From contig CAYIGH010000001.1 in the NCBI GenBank assembly GCA_964362915.1, forward strand, positions 1 through 64,000: a stretch of 64,000 bases of DNA, given 5' to 3'. Below are positions 8,290 through 16,262 of this stretch, piece after piece (the first letter of the stretch is position 1; the number at the start of each line of letters is the position of its first letter). The notes beneath the pieces were generated by a model. The model was not told where the DNA came from, searched no databases, and was given only the letters and a program-made list of their open reading frames with translations. This stretch comes from JAUSIK01 sp964362915 (GTDB taxonomy: Archaea; Nanobdellota; Nanobdellia; Pacearchaeales; GW2011-AR1). Position numbers and translations under genes: made by a program.

Positions 8290-8616
8290 TTATTCTTGAG
8301 ATAGCCTAATCTTATCTGTACCGACTAGTTTTATATCTGATTTTAATATTGACTTATAAAGTCTGACTAAATTTTGTACTATTGCATTTTTTTTGTTAAG
8401 TTGGAAGAGTTTTGCTTTACCTATATCTCTTGTGTGTACAGCTATTTTATTTGCTATAAATTTTGGCCATATTCTATATAATGTTACCCATCCTATACCT
8501 GCATTTCTTGCTATGTCGCTTAAGCTATAATCAAAATCTCTTCCAGTAATTAAGAAGTCTAGGATTCTTGTTACAGGAGTATCTCCTAAATATCTGATGA
8601 ATTTTGTTTCTTCCAT
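8290..8616 (-). CDS. Winged-helix DNA-binding protein (paralogue of 54348-54704)
   Basis: 108 residues. ILDFLITGRDFDYSLSDIA and GWVTLYRIWPKF give a helix-turn-helix, followed by a wing ending GKAKLFQLN. It aligns along its whole length with the product of 54348-54704 (shared ILDFLI, DFDYS, GKAKLF/GNAKLF, LN). Both lie divergently beside a second small winged-helix gene, so the two-gene unit is duplicated. A role as transcription regulator, perhaps with the divergent partner as target, is inferred. TATA box (GATTTATAAAT, minus strand) about 20-30 bases before the ATG. Confidence 0.8.
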   Translation of the reverse strand: MEETKFIRYLGDTPVTRILDFLITGRDFDYSLSDIARNAGIGWVTLYRIWPKFIANKIAVHTRDIGKAKLFQLNKKNAIVQNLVRLYKSILKSDIKLVGTDKIRLSQE

Positions 8617-8631
8617 AAGAATTAGAAAAAA

Positions 8632-8679
8632 CTGTAATTTATAAATCTTTTGTTATGGAATAATATTATTTCATTACAG
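8632..8679. promoter_or_regulatory. Nested palindromes between the divergent regulator genes
   Basis: CTGTAAT (8632-8638) and its reverse complement ATTACAG (8673-8679) enclose the minus-strand TATA box and a perfect 12-bp palindrome AATAATATTATT (8659-8670). The position suggests autoregulation by one of the two flanking winged-helix proteins. Confidence 0.5.
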
Positions 8680-8795
8680 AAGAAATTGTTTTTGATAAAA
8701 TTTAAGTATTTTGTTATATTGATTAAATTTATATGAGGGAGGATGATTAGCAAGTTAAGTTAATAGTAAAGTTAATCCTAGAAAGGTTAGATAAT

Positions 8796-9038
8796 ATGAA
8801 TAAGTGGGGAGGTGCTCATTCTGAACTTAATAGAGTTGTGAAGAGTTTACCTAGTCATGTTAGAGAAACTCATAAAGGGAAAAAGCAAGTTAATAGAGCA
8901 ATAAAATTATTATTAAATTTAGGGTTTGTATTAATGAAGATGTCTACTGGCGAACATCATGTCTCTTTAAATCCTAGCATGAAGAAAGAGATATACGACT
9001 TTATAGAAAAGAATGAAAGAGATGAATATAAAGATTAA
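8796..9038 (+). CDS. Small winged-helix-like protein (paralogue of 53956-54222), N-terminally shortened
   Basis: 80 residues from ATG 8796, which is preceded by an AAGG-type ribosome site. It aligns with the 88-residue product of 53956-54222 over the region LP..[VL]R through VSLN..[MK]KKEI.DFI. Upstream the same frame still resembles the paralogue (codons for VKLIVKLILERL) back to an ATG at 8733, but a TAG at 8748-8750 interrupts it. The TATA box (8728-8735) overlaps that upstream ATG, so the transcript probably begins after it and translation starts at 8796. It overlaps the 3' end of hisS by 4 bases, tail to tail. Confidence 0.72.
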   Translation: MNKWGGAHSELNRVVKSLPSHVRETHKGKKQVNRAIKLLLNLGFVLMKMSTGEHHVSLNPSMKKEIYDFIEKNERDEYKD

Positions 9039-10291
9039 ATATTTTTATTTTTAAATTTATTAATTAATTGCTTCTCAGAAAGCAATTTTTCTTCTCCTGA
9101 CGACATATCTTTGAGCTTATATTTTTCTTTTTCTATTTCTTCCTCACCTAAAAATATGGCATATGGTATTTTTTGTGCATTTGCAAAATCCAATGCTTTG
9201 CTTGGCTGGCCTTCTGTTATTGAACATGAAATATTATTTTTTCTTAGTTTTTTTGCCAGCTTTATGGCTTCTTCTTCTTGATTGAAGGAAATTATTAGAA
9301 TTTCTGGAATTGTTTCTATTTTTAATTTTGATAATTCTTCACTACATAGACTAATTAAAGCTTCTATACTAAAAGAAATTCCTACGGCAGGAATTTCTTT
9401 ACTTATGAATTTTCCGATTGTTTTATCGTATCTTCCGCCTCCAATTAAAGTAGTCTTCTTGTTTTGAAGAACAAATTCAAAAATATTGCCTGTATAATAT
9501 CCAAGACCCCTAACCATGGAAGGAGTGAATCTTGTTTTTATTCCATATAGCTTGCATTTTTTAATTAATGATTCTAATTCTTCTGCTCCGTCAAAAGCAT
9601 TATCTTTAAAAAATTCTAGGGTTTTTTCCATTAGTTTGAATAAAGTCACTATCTGATTTGATGAAGCATATTTCTTTAAATTTGCTTTTACTGTATCCAA
9701 GCCCAGTTTTTCTATTTTGTCCAATTCTCTCATTATTTGCTTAGTTTCTTTTATTTCAACACTTTCTATTATTGCATTGAGAAGTTTTCTGTTATTAATT
9801 TGAATCTCAAATTCTTTTATATTCAGCTCTGACAATATATCATTTACTAATGTTATACATTCTGCATCAGCATTTACAGAAGGATCTCCTACAATATCTG
9901 CATCGCATTGAGTAAATTGCCTTGTTCTGCCTGCTCTAATAGGCTCGTCTCTAAAATTTTCACCTATCTGGTATCTTTTAAATGGAAGTTTAATGTTTGG
10001 ATTCTCCTTGAATATTCTTGCTAACTGAAAAGTAAATTCGTATCTTAGGCCAAGATTTCTGCCGCCCCTATCTTGAAGTCTAAATCTATCTGCTACTGCT
10101 TCATCCTCCTGCTCATTAGCCAGAGATTCTGGCTTCATTAGTTCGTCAAACTCAATTAAAGGAGTTTCAACTGGAAGAAAGCCGTATAATTTATAGTATT
10201 TTTCAACTATCTTTTTTATGGCTGCTCGTTTCAAAGATTCTGGAGGGAGATAATCCTGAAAACCCTTTACAGTTGATATGTCTAGCTTCAT
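9035..10291 (-). CDS. hisS: Histidyl-tRNA synthetase
   Basis: 418 residues, the normal length. Class II motif 2 is seen as FKRYQIGENFRDEP with GRTRQFTQCDADIVG; the His-specific RGLGYYTGNIFEF motif and motif 3 (IGGGRYDKTIG) are intact; the anticodon-binding domain occupies about 320-418. It charges tRNA-His, whose gene lies at 20763-20834. Start at ATG 10291 gives the expected N-terminus (VKGFQDYLP). Confidence 0.96.
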   Translation of the reverse strand: MKLDISTVKGFQDYLPPESLKRAAIKKIVEKYYKLYGFLPVETPLIEFDELMKPESLANEQEDEAVADRFRLQDRGGRNLGLRYEFTFQLARIFKENPNIKLPFKRYQIGENFRDEPIRAGRTRQFTQCDADIVGDPSVNADAECITLVNDILSELNIKEFEIQINNRKLLNAIIESVEIKETKQIMRELDKIEKLGLDTVKANLKKYASSNQIVTLFKLMEKTLEFFKDNAFDGAEELESLIKKCKLYGIKTRFTPSMVRGLGYYTGNIFEFVLQNKKTTLIGGGRYDKTIGKFISKEIPAVGISFSIEALISLCSEELSKLKIETIPEILIISFNQEEEAIKLAKKLRKNNISCSITEGQPSKALDFANAQKIPYAIFLGEEEIEKEKYKLKDMSSGEEKLLSEKQLINKFKNKNI

Positions 10292-10321
10292 GGTTTTAGA
10301 AAAGGAGACGGGTTTTTAAAA

Positions 10322-10975
10322 TTACCTCTTTCCCTCCCATTCTCCATAGAACTGTTCTAAATATGCTAACATGAAATCATGGCGCACTTGTGCAATTCTT
10401 TTTCCTGTAGGAGTTTGCATCAAATCTTTAAGCAAAAGAAGTTTTTCATAAAAATGATTTATTTGGGATGTTTGTCTTTTAAGATAGTCCTCTTTTGTTG
10501 TGTGTAATTGAGGTTTTATTTCTGGATTATAGATTATTGTTCCTTTATAACCGCCATATGCAAAGCATCTTGCGATCCCTATAGCTCCTAACGCATCTAA
10601 TCTGTCAGCATCTCTTACTATTTTTCCCTCTAATGTTTTCATCGGTTTTTCTTCTCCCATCCCCTTAAATGAGATATTTTCTATTATTTCGCATATATGC
10701 AAAATAGTATCATTGTTAAGATTTTGACTTCTTAAATATTCTCCTGCTATTTTTGACCCTATTGAAGTATCTCCTTCATGAAACTTGAAATCAGCCACGT
10801 CATGCAAGAGAGCAGCTAATTGAATGATTAGATAATCTGCCTTTTCTTCTTTTGCAATCGCAATCGCATTTTTCCAAACCCGATGAATATGCCACCAATC
10901 ATGACCAGAACCTTCATTCTCACATTTTTCCCTAATAAACTTTTTTGTTTGTTTTATAATAAAATTATTTTGCAT
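10322..10975 (-). CDS. HD-domain metal-dependent phosphohydrolase
   Basis: 217 residues. HD-superfamily ligands: H25 in GHDWWHIHRV, the H58-D59 pair in LLHDVADF, and the conserved Asp in VRDADRLDALGAIG. It resembles the YedJ-like group with the FAYGGYKG element after the last ligand. Substrate unknown; nucleotides are likely. The gene is 30 bases downstream of hisS in the opposite sense of spacing (upstream on the plus map) and transcribed the same way. Confidence 0.88.
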   Translation of the reverse strand: MQNNFIIKQTKKFIREKCENEGSGHDWWHIHRVWKNAIAIAKEEKADYLIIQLAALLHDVADFKFHEGDTSIGSKIAGEYLRSQNLNNDTILHICEIIENISFKGMGEEKPMKTLEGKIVRDADRLDALGAIGIARCFAYGGYKGTIIYNPEIKPQLHTTKEDYLKRQTSQINHFYEKLLLLKDLMQTPTGKRIAQVRHDFMLAYLEQFYGEWEGKR

Positions 10976-11253
10976 GGTTTTTATAAAATTAGAAGGCTTT
11001 TATAGTTTTTTGTTTATAAAAGAAATTGTGCTTAATCATAATTATGTTACAGTAATTACAGAATAGATAATGAACAAATTTTTGCATACGAATAACATAT
11101 GAAGTATACCTAAATATATGTATAATTAACCAAAGAGTCTTATAATATCTCTTAGAATAAATTATTGTGCATACTTAAAATTAAAGAATTATAGATGATA
11201 ATTCAAATAACTATTGAAAAGGTACAAATGTAACATTAATGCGGTTTAGTAGA
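10976..11253. other. AT-rich intergenic stretch, nothing recognised
   Basis: Together with the gap region to 11430 this is about 455 bases without a gene. Apart from a TATA-like TTTATAAAA on either strand near the HD gene start I see no RNA gene, repeat or ORF of interest. Confidence 0.6.
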
Positions 11254-11463
11254 GTTTATAAAAGAAATTCTAAAATTATCTGGTTATTAATTGTATCGGC
11301 TTTATAGTNNNNNNNNNNNNNNNNNNNNNNNNNNNNNNNNNNNNNNNNNNNNNNNNNNNNNNNNNNNNNNNNNNNNNNNNNNNNNNNNNNNNNNNNNNNN
11401 NNNNNNNNGTTTATAAAAGAAATTCTAAAATTATCTGGTTATTAATTGTATCGGCTTTATAGT
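11254..11463. repeat. 55-base direct repeat flanking an assembly gap (N at 11309-11408)
   Basis: Bases 11254-11308 are identical to 11409-11463. The right copy is the 3' end of the glycosyltransferase gene. The 55-base length equals that of the repeats at the other gap, so this is most simply the k-mer overlap of two contigs that were scaffolded instead of merged. Confidence 0.85.
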
Positions 11464-12735
11464 TCTTTGAATACCTTTCCTTATATAACTAATTAAAGAC
11501 GCGCTTTCTTTTTCAATTATGGGCTGCTGTATTTCTATTGTTATAGATATTCTTGTTCCTTTTTTGATTTTATAATTTCCTCTGCTGCCTGCCCATGTTT
11601 CTTTTGCCATTGTTATGAAAGCATATAATTTAATAAATGATAATATATAGAAATATAACACTACTATTGGCAGGAGCTTCAGGTCTTTAGGATGCTTTTT
11701 CAGGTGACTATAACTCTTTATCGTTCTTGAAGCGAATATCCATAATAGCCAGACTAATGCGAATAAATATGCTTGTATAAATATAGAATAACCAAATAAC
11801 ACCAGTCCTAACATTATACTTATCCCTGGCACAATAGTATGGTATGCTGCCATTAAATAATAAAATCGTTTTTGTTTCCATGGCCATTTGCTGAATATGC
11901 CAGTTAGATATGTTCTGAATGAGTTTCTTGACCACCTAACTTTCTGTTTTAGATATACTTTTATAGATGAATCAAATTCAGACTCTGCTATACAGTTATT
12001 CTGGTAGACTGTTTTGTATCCTTGTTCTAGGACAAGATTAGTTAGCCTTGCATCATCTCCGCCTATACATTTATGTCCTAAAAAATATTCATTTTCTAGT
12101 TTATCTAAAAGAGGCAATATTATATTTTTTCTGTAAGCTGCTGTTCTTCCGCTTAAACATAAAACTGATCCTGATAAAGAATCTGAAGAAATATAATCCG
12201 TATATTTAATATCTAACATCCAGTCAATTAATCTCTGGGCCCATGTTTCTTTATTTTTAACTCTTTGACGTGTTCCTGCTCCTCCAACTTCTGGCAGTGC
12301 AAAGGGCCTTATCAAATTTTTCAGAAAGTCTTTAGATGCCCAGCTTGTATCCGAATCTACTAATATAACAATCTCCCCTATAGCCTTTCTTATGCCATAA
12401 GCTAAAGCAGGTCTTTTTCCAGGTTTTTTTATAAAAAAGCGTTTTATTTTTTTATTCTTGCCGTATTCTTTTTCCAACATTTCCATATTTTCTTTTTCTG
12501 TATAATCTAGTATTAATATTATTTCTTCTGGATTATTTTTCAATATAGAATTGATGGTATTTTTTAAAACAAATTCTTTTTCTTTATATACAGGAATCAC
12601 TACAGAGCAAGTTGTATTATAATCTTCAGTAAAATCTGTGTAAAAAACAGATCTTCCCCTTCTTATAAACCAGATTATCCAATTTAAAGATCCTATTGAC
12701 AATACAATTGTTAATAATGCATAAAAAAAATTCAT
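11431..12735 (-). CDS. Membrane family 2 glycosyltransferase, processive (hyaluronan synthase/Alg8-like)
   Basis: 434 residues. One N-terminal membrane helix, a GT-A domain with VVIPVYKE (45-52), DSD (127-129), GDD (226-228) and QKVRW (264-268, the QxxRW motif of processive synthases), then three to four membrane helices (about 290-390). Such enzymes polymerise UDP- or GDP-sugars and push the chain through the membrane. It is the last gene of an operon with an AlgG-like epimerase (4-base overlap) and a nucleotide-sugar dehydrogenase, so a uronic-acid polymer is the likely product. Confidence 0.88.
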   Translation of the reverse strand: MNFFYALLTIVLSIGSLNWIIWFIRRGRSVFYTDFTEDYNTTCSVVIPVYKEKEFVLKNTINSILKNNPEEIILILDYTEKENMEMLEKEYGKNKKIKRFFIKKPGKRPALAYGIRKAIGEIVILVDSDTSWASKDFLKNLIRPFALPEVGGAGTRQRVKNKETWAQRLIDWMLDIKYTDYISSDSLSGSVLCLSGRTAAYRKNIILPLLDKLENEYFLGHKCIGGDDARLTNLVLEQGYKTVYQNNCIAESEFDSSIKVYLKQKVRWSRNSFRTYLTGIFSKWPWKQKRFYYLMAAYHTIVPGISIMLGLVLFGYSIFIQAYLFALVWLLWIFASRTIKSYSHLKKHPKDLKLLPIVVLYFYILSFIKLYAFITMAKETWAGSRGNYKIKKGTRISITIEIQQPIIEKESASLISYIRKGIQRTIKPIQLITR

Positions 12736-14063
12736 TTTCTTCTCGCTTTAAATTTAGTAGTATAAAAATATTCAATGCCTATACCAAAGATTGCGGTAAT
12801 TAACAGTATACTTATATATAATATTTTTATTTCTAATAATTTATTTTTTTCTTCTCGAATATTACTTTCTGGCAATACTACATTTTCTTCTTTTATTTCT
12901 TCTATTGCTTCATCATCTATTATTTCTTCATTTACAATCTCCTCTACAATTACTTCATTTTCTGTTGCTTGGCTGTTTTCTTCTTTTATATAGACTCCAT
13001 TTGCGAAATAGTTATTTTCGTATTTGTTATTTTCTGAAAGACGCGAATATAATGAATATCCATTTGATTGGTTTACGCGATTATTTTCAAATAGGTTATT
13101 ATCGCTTCTTGATACATAAATACCCTCTTCAAGGTCCGATTCTATAACATTGTCTTTTACTATATTATTATCGCTGTCCATAAGATAGATTGCTATTCTA
13201 TTCCCTCTTAGATAATTTCCTTCAATAAGATTATTTTCAGAATAATAATGCATCATAATACCATGTGTACCGTAGTCCCTGTAATCTCCTTTAACATATA
13301 CTATAGCATTATTATCATATATTTCATTTTTTATTATCTGATTGTTTTTACACCATTTGCTGAATATTATTCCATGATTGCCGTTATTGTAAATTTTATT
13401 TTTATAGATTAGGTAATTGTCAGAATAGTCATGGAAGTCTAAGCCGTATTCAAGATTATCATGAATTTCTGATTCTGCTACAATAAGATTTTTTGTATTG
13501 AAAGTGTATAGACCAAAGTAATTATGATGAAATTTCGAATTGTATATTCGTCCTTCTGGAAGATCATATAATGCTATGCCCCATCTGCTGCCTTTAAGAT
13601 CCTCGCGATAATAGCCCAAATAAGAAAACTCTGTATTTATTGCTGAGAAATATTTTGCAGGAGCTTTTGTATAAATATAGGGTCTTTCATTATAATAGAA
13701 CTCGGGTGTTATTGATATACTCCTATCTGTATATGGATCATAAGAAGTAACTTTAATATCTTTAAAATATATCTCTCCTGCAATTCTTATATATGTTGTT
13801 GGATAGAGTTTTACTGTGTCGCATTTTTTATTATCAACAATAAGACTTGCTTTGGAGCCAACATGAATTGGTTTTTTTACATAACATATATTATCTTTTA
13901 TTTCCAATATATTCGATCCTAGATTTGCGAGATCCTCTATATGAACATTTTTCTCTCTCACTCTTACTATGTCCTCACTTTCCACATAACTATTACTTGC
14001 AGAAACAATTGAGATATATAATAGAAATACCAATAGTGTCATCAAAAAATTTTTTATTCTCAT
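12732..14063 (-). CDS. Membrane-anchored beta-helix C5-epimerase, AlgG-like
   Basis: 443 residues: signal peptide 1-22, right-handed parallel beta-helix (about 140-350, with CASH/NosD-type N-[NK]-x-[IF] rungs), an acidic linker, and a C-terminal membrane helix (about 415-437). YGLDFHDYS (D209-F-H211-D212) followed by NHGIIFSKWC matches the catalytic region of mannuronan C5-epimerases (DPHD in AlgG, His as base); Pro is replaced by Phe and a Lys (K236) sits near the place of the catalytic Arg. It would convert one uronic acid epimer to the other in the polymer outside the cell. A non-enzymatic NosD-like role is the alternative. Confidence 0.78.
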   Translation of the reverse strand: MRIKNFLMTLLVFLLYISIVSASNSYVESEDIVRVREKNVHIEDLANLGSNILEIKDNICYVKKPIHVGSKASLIVDNKKCDTVKLYPTTYIRIAGEIYFKDIKVTSYDPYTDRSISITPEFYYNERPYIYTKAPAKYFSAINTEFSYLGYYREDLKGSRWGIALYDLPEGRIYNSKFHHNYFGLYTFNTKNLIVAESEIHDNLEYGLDFHDYSDNYLIYKNKIYNNGNHGIIFSKWCKNNQIIKNEIYDNNAIVYVKGDYRDYGTHGIMMHYYSENNLIEGNYLRGNRIAIYLMDSDNNIVKDNVIESDLEEGIYVSRSDNNLFENNRVNQSNGYSLYSRLSENNKYENNYFANGVYIKEENSQATENEVIVEEIVNEEIIDDEAIEEIKEENVVLPESNIREEKNKLLEIKILYISILLITAIFGIGIEYFYTTKFKARRK

Positions 14064-14065
14064 CT

Positions 14066-15364
14066 TTATACCCTTGCTATTTCTTCCTTTTCTTCTTTGA
14101 TATTATTATATGTAGAATGCATTCTTTTTTTGAAATATTCTGGCAATTGCTTCAACGAAACCTTATCATAGCCATTTAATTTCATTGTTTCATTTACTGT
14201 AATTGCTGCGTCTAAGATTGGGGCATAAATTGCTCTGTCTCTTAGAAATGTTTCCATTGAAAATGTATCTTTAGGCAGACAGGTTCCTGCATAGGCAACA
14301 CCACCAAATGTACCATACTTTGGATTCCAAAAGCCCTCTGCAGTTGTTGTGATATTTTTTCTTACATTTTCAAAACCAATATCTAGTGAATAACATATTT
14401 GATCTAACTCTTTAAAAAAGGCACTTTTGAAATTATTATATGCGCTTGCAAGATAATGCCCAAATAATTCTATATCCTCAAATGAAATCTCTCTATTTTC
14501 ATTTGATTGTTTTAATCTCCCATTTTTTCTCGTTCTTTTTAATGCTAAAGCTGCTTTTAGCATTTCAGAATTAAATCCTTCTTTTTGCATTGCTGTATGG
14601 ATTTCTAATGTTCTTTCCAATGACCTTCCATTTACAGGATTATTAGGAAATGTTGCATAGTCTGGATATTTTAGGCCATTTGAATTTTTTATTATGTTTT
14701 GTCTTAATGATTCAAAGTCTATTCCAAATGCCTTTGTCATTAAAAATAGCTCATTAAAAAATGAAATCTTGGATGCGTTAAAGATATTGTTAGCATATTT
14801 TGTTATTTCTGCTTCTTCTAACGTGGCTTCTCTAATAGTTGAAGAAACAGCAGAATATGCTTTTGCCAATGTATCTCTTGAATGTAAATCATATCCGCCT
14901 ATTATTGTTGCTCTTGGATTTCTAAAGTCTTCTTCATTATTGTATGCTCTAAGAAATTCAGGATTCATTCCTAAACCAAAATCTTTTCCAAGTATTTTTC
15001 CTGAAATTTCTTCTAATTTTCTTCCTAGTTTTTCTGTTGTGTAGGGATGTACTGTTGATCTTACTGCGAAGACATGATATTTGTTTGTATTTTTTAGCTG
15101 GTTTCCAAGACCTTGTATAACCTCTCTAAGATATTTCAGATTTATTCTTGCGCCTCTTTCCTCAGGAGTTGTTGGTGTTGGAAGAACTAACATTGTCAAA
15201 TCAGTTTCTTTTATATCATAATTTCTGCGTGCATTGAATTCTGCACTGTATTTTCCTAGAATTTCTTCATTTATATCTGTAAAATAAATCTCATTTCCGA
15301 ATTCTTTTAATCCTCTTCCTGTGGCAGAACCTACGACGCCAAAACCAATAATACCAATTTTCAT
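14066..15364 (-). CDS. UDP-glucose/GDP-mannose dehydrogenase family protein with rearranged domains
   Basis: 432 residues. Rossmann GFGVVG (7-12), the NPEFLR motif (134-139) and the catalytic-Lys segment NASKISFFNEL (K199) are followed not by the Cys loop but by a spacer and a second, diverged copy of the central helical domain (NNFKSAFFKEL, DIGFENVRKNI), which then carries GTCLPKD (C362). Only about 70 residues follow, so the usual C-terminal sugar-nucleotide-binding domain is missing. Four-electron oxidation of UDP-Glc or GDP-Man to the uronic acid is the family reaction. It is the first gene of the polysaccharide operon, 2 bases from the epimerase gene. Confidence 0.85.
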   Translation of the reverse strand: MKIGIIGFGVVGSATGRGLKEFGNEIYFTDINEEILGKYSAEFNARRNYDIKETDLTMLVLPTPTTPEERGARINLKYLREVIQGLGNQLKNTNKYHVFAVRSTVHPYTTEKLGRKLEEISGKILGKDFGLGMNPEFLRAYNNEEDFRNPRATIIGGYDLHSRDTLAKAYSAVSSTIREATLEEAEITKYANNIFNASKISFFNELFLMTKAFGIDFESLRQNIIKNSNGLKYPDYATFPNNPVNGRSLERTLEIHTAMQKEGFNSEMLKAALALKRTRKNGRLKQSNENREISFEDIELFGHYLASAYNNFKSAFFKELDQICYSLDIGFENVRKNITTTAEGFWNPKYGTFGGVAYAGTCLPKDTFSMETFLRDRAIYAPILDAAITVNETMKLNGYDKVSLKQLPEYFKKRMHSTYNNIKEEKEEIARV

Positions 15365-15472
15365 GTAGAAGTGATAACAAAATCCTTTATAAACTTTTCT
15401 ATTCTGATGCTACTTCATAATGACATTTAACTTAAAATGTTGGAGAATAGAGAAGAACTAATTGCTCAGAAT

Positions 15473-16189
15473 TTATCTACATTCGCCTCTGTTTACCAGA
15501 CCTATCCAATTTGAGCCATTATAGAAACATAGCTCCTTGCTTTCTTTATCTGTATATATATCTCCTAATGAAGGAGATTGAGGCGGATTGCTTCTTGGTT
15601 CGAGCCGCATAGTATCATTAATATGTATATTTCTCTTTGGTTTTGTTTTAATCCCAAAATATCCTCCATCTGCTCCACGCAAAAATGTAAAGGGGTATTC
15701 AAATCCGTCATTAGATGCTTTTCTTGTTCCAATCTCAAACCTATTATCATTTATTCTTAATTCAAATATTCCTCGAGGTGGCGTTTCGTCCGATTCATAG
15801 AATTCTATTTCTGGACGAGGGCTATCAATACGTATTCCAGAAGCAGAACCAGAATCTCCTTTATTGATAAGCCATATTGTTGGTTTATCAAAGTTTTTAT
15901 TATCTGTAGTTATTCTCAAAAGCGCTCCTTCTACAGAAGAGTCTTGGTCAGAATAAATTGTTAATGCATGGCCTGTATTCTGCGAATTATCTATGTGAAT
16001 TGCACCACTTTTTGGGCCTGTTCCTCCTGTTTCTGCGAGGTTAAAAGTTATTTGTTGCTCTCCTTCAGGAGGATTAAATTGCACTATATTATTAAAAAAG
16101 TAAGGTTCTATAACGTCTAAAGTAGTTACTACAGCAGATAATGTTACTATTAATACAAATAAGATTGATAAAAACTTAAAATTGCGCAT
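15473..16189 (-). CDS. Exported beta-rich protein, tail-fibre-like C-terminus
   Basis: 238 residues from ATG 16189, chosen because GAGGTGATG just upstream (overlapping the alternative GTG at 16198) makes a good ribosome site for it. Signal peptide at about 5-25. The body is polar and beta-rich (GAIHIDNSQN, GIRIDSPRPEIEF), and the end PSLGDIYTDKESKELCFYNGSNWIGL resembles a module seen in phage tail spikes and surface proteins. It lies upstream of the polyuronate operon on the same strand. Function unknown. Confidence 0.68.
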   Translation of the reverse strand: MRNFKFLSILFVLIVTLSAVVTTLDVIEPYFFNNIVQFNPPEGEQQITFNLAETGGTGPKSGAIHIDNSQNTGHALTIYSDQDSSVEGALLRITTDNKNFDKPTIWLINKGDSGSASGIRIDSPRPEIEFYESDETPPRGIFELRINDNRFEIGTRKASNDGFEYPFTFLRGADGGYFGIKTKPKRNIHINDTMRLEPRSNPPQSPSLGDIYTDKESKELCFYNGSNWIGLVNRGECR

Positions 16190-16262
16190 TTTCATCACCT
16201 CTTAATAGGGTAAATTTTCTGCTAATTTAAATCTATGTTACTTCTTTTCTTTGATGAAAATT

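Noticed and set aside
11254..11463. 55-base repeat as a transposon or attachment site
   Set aside because: Same length as the k-mer overlaps at the other gap; assembly explains it better.
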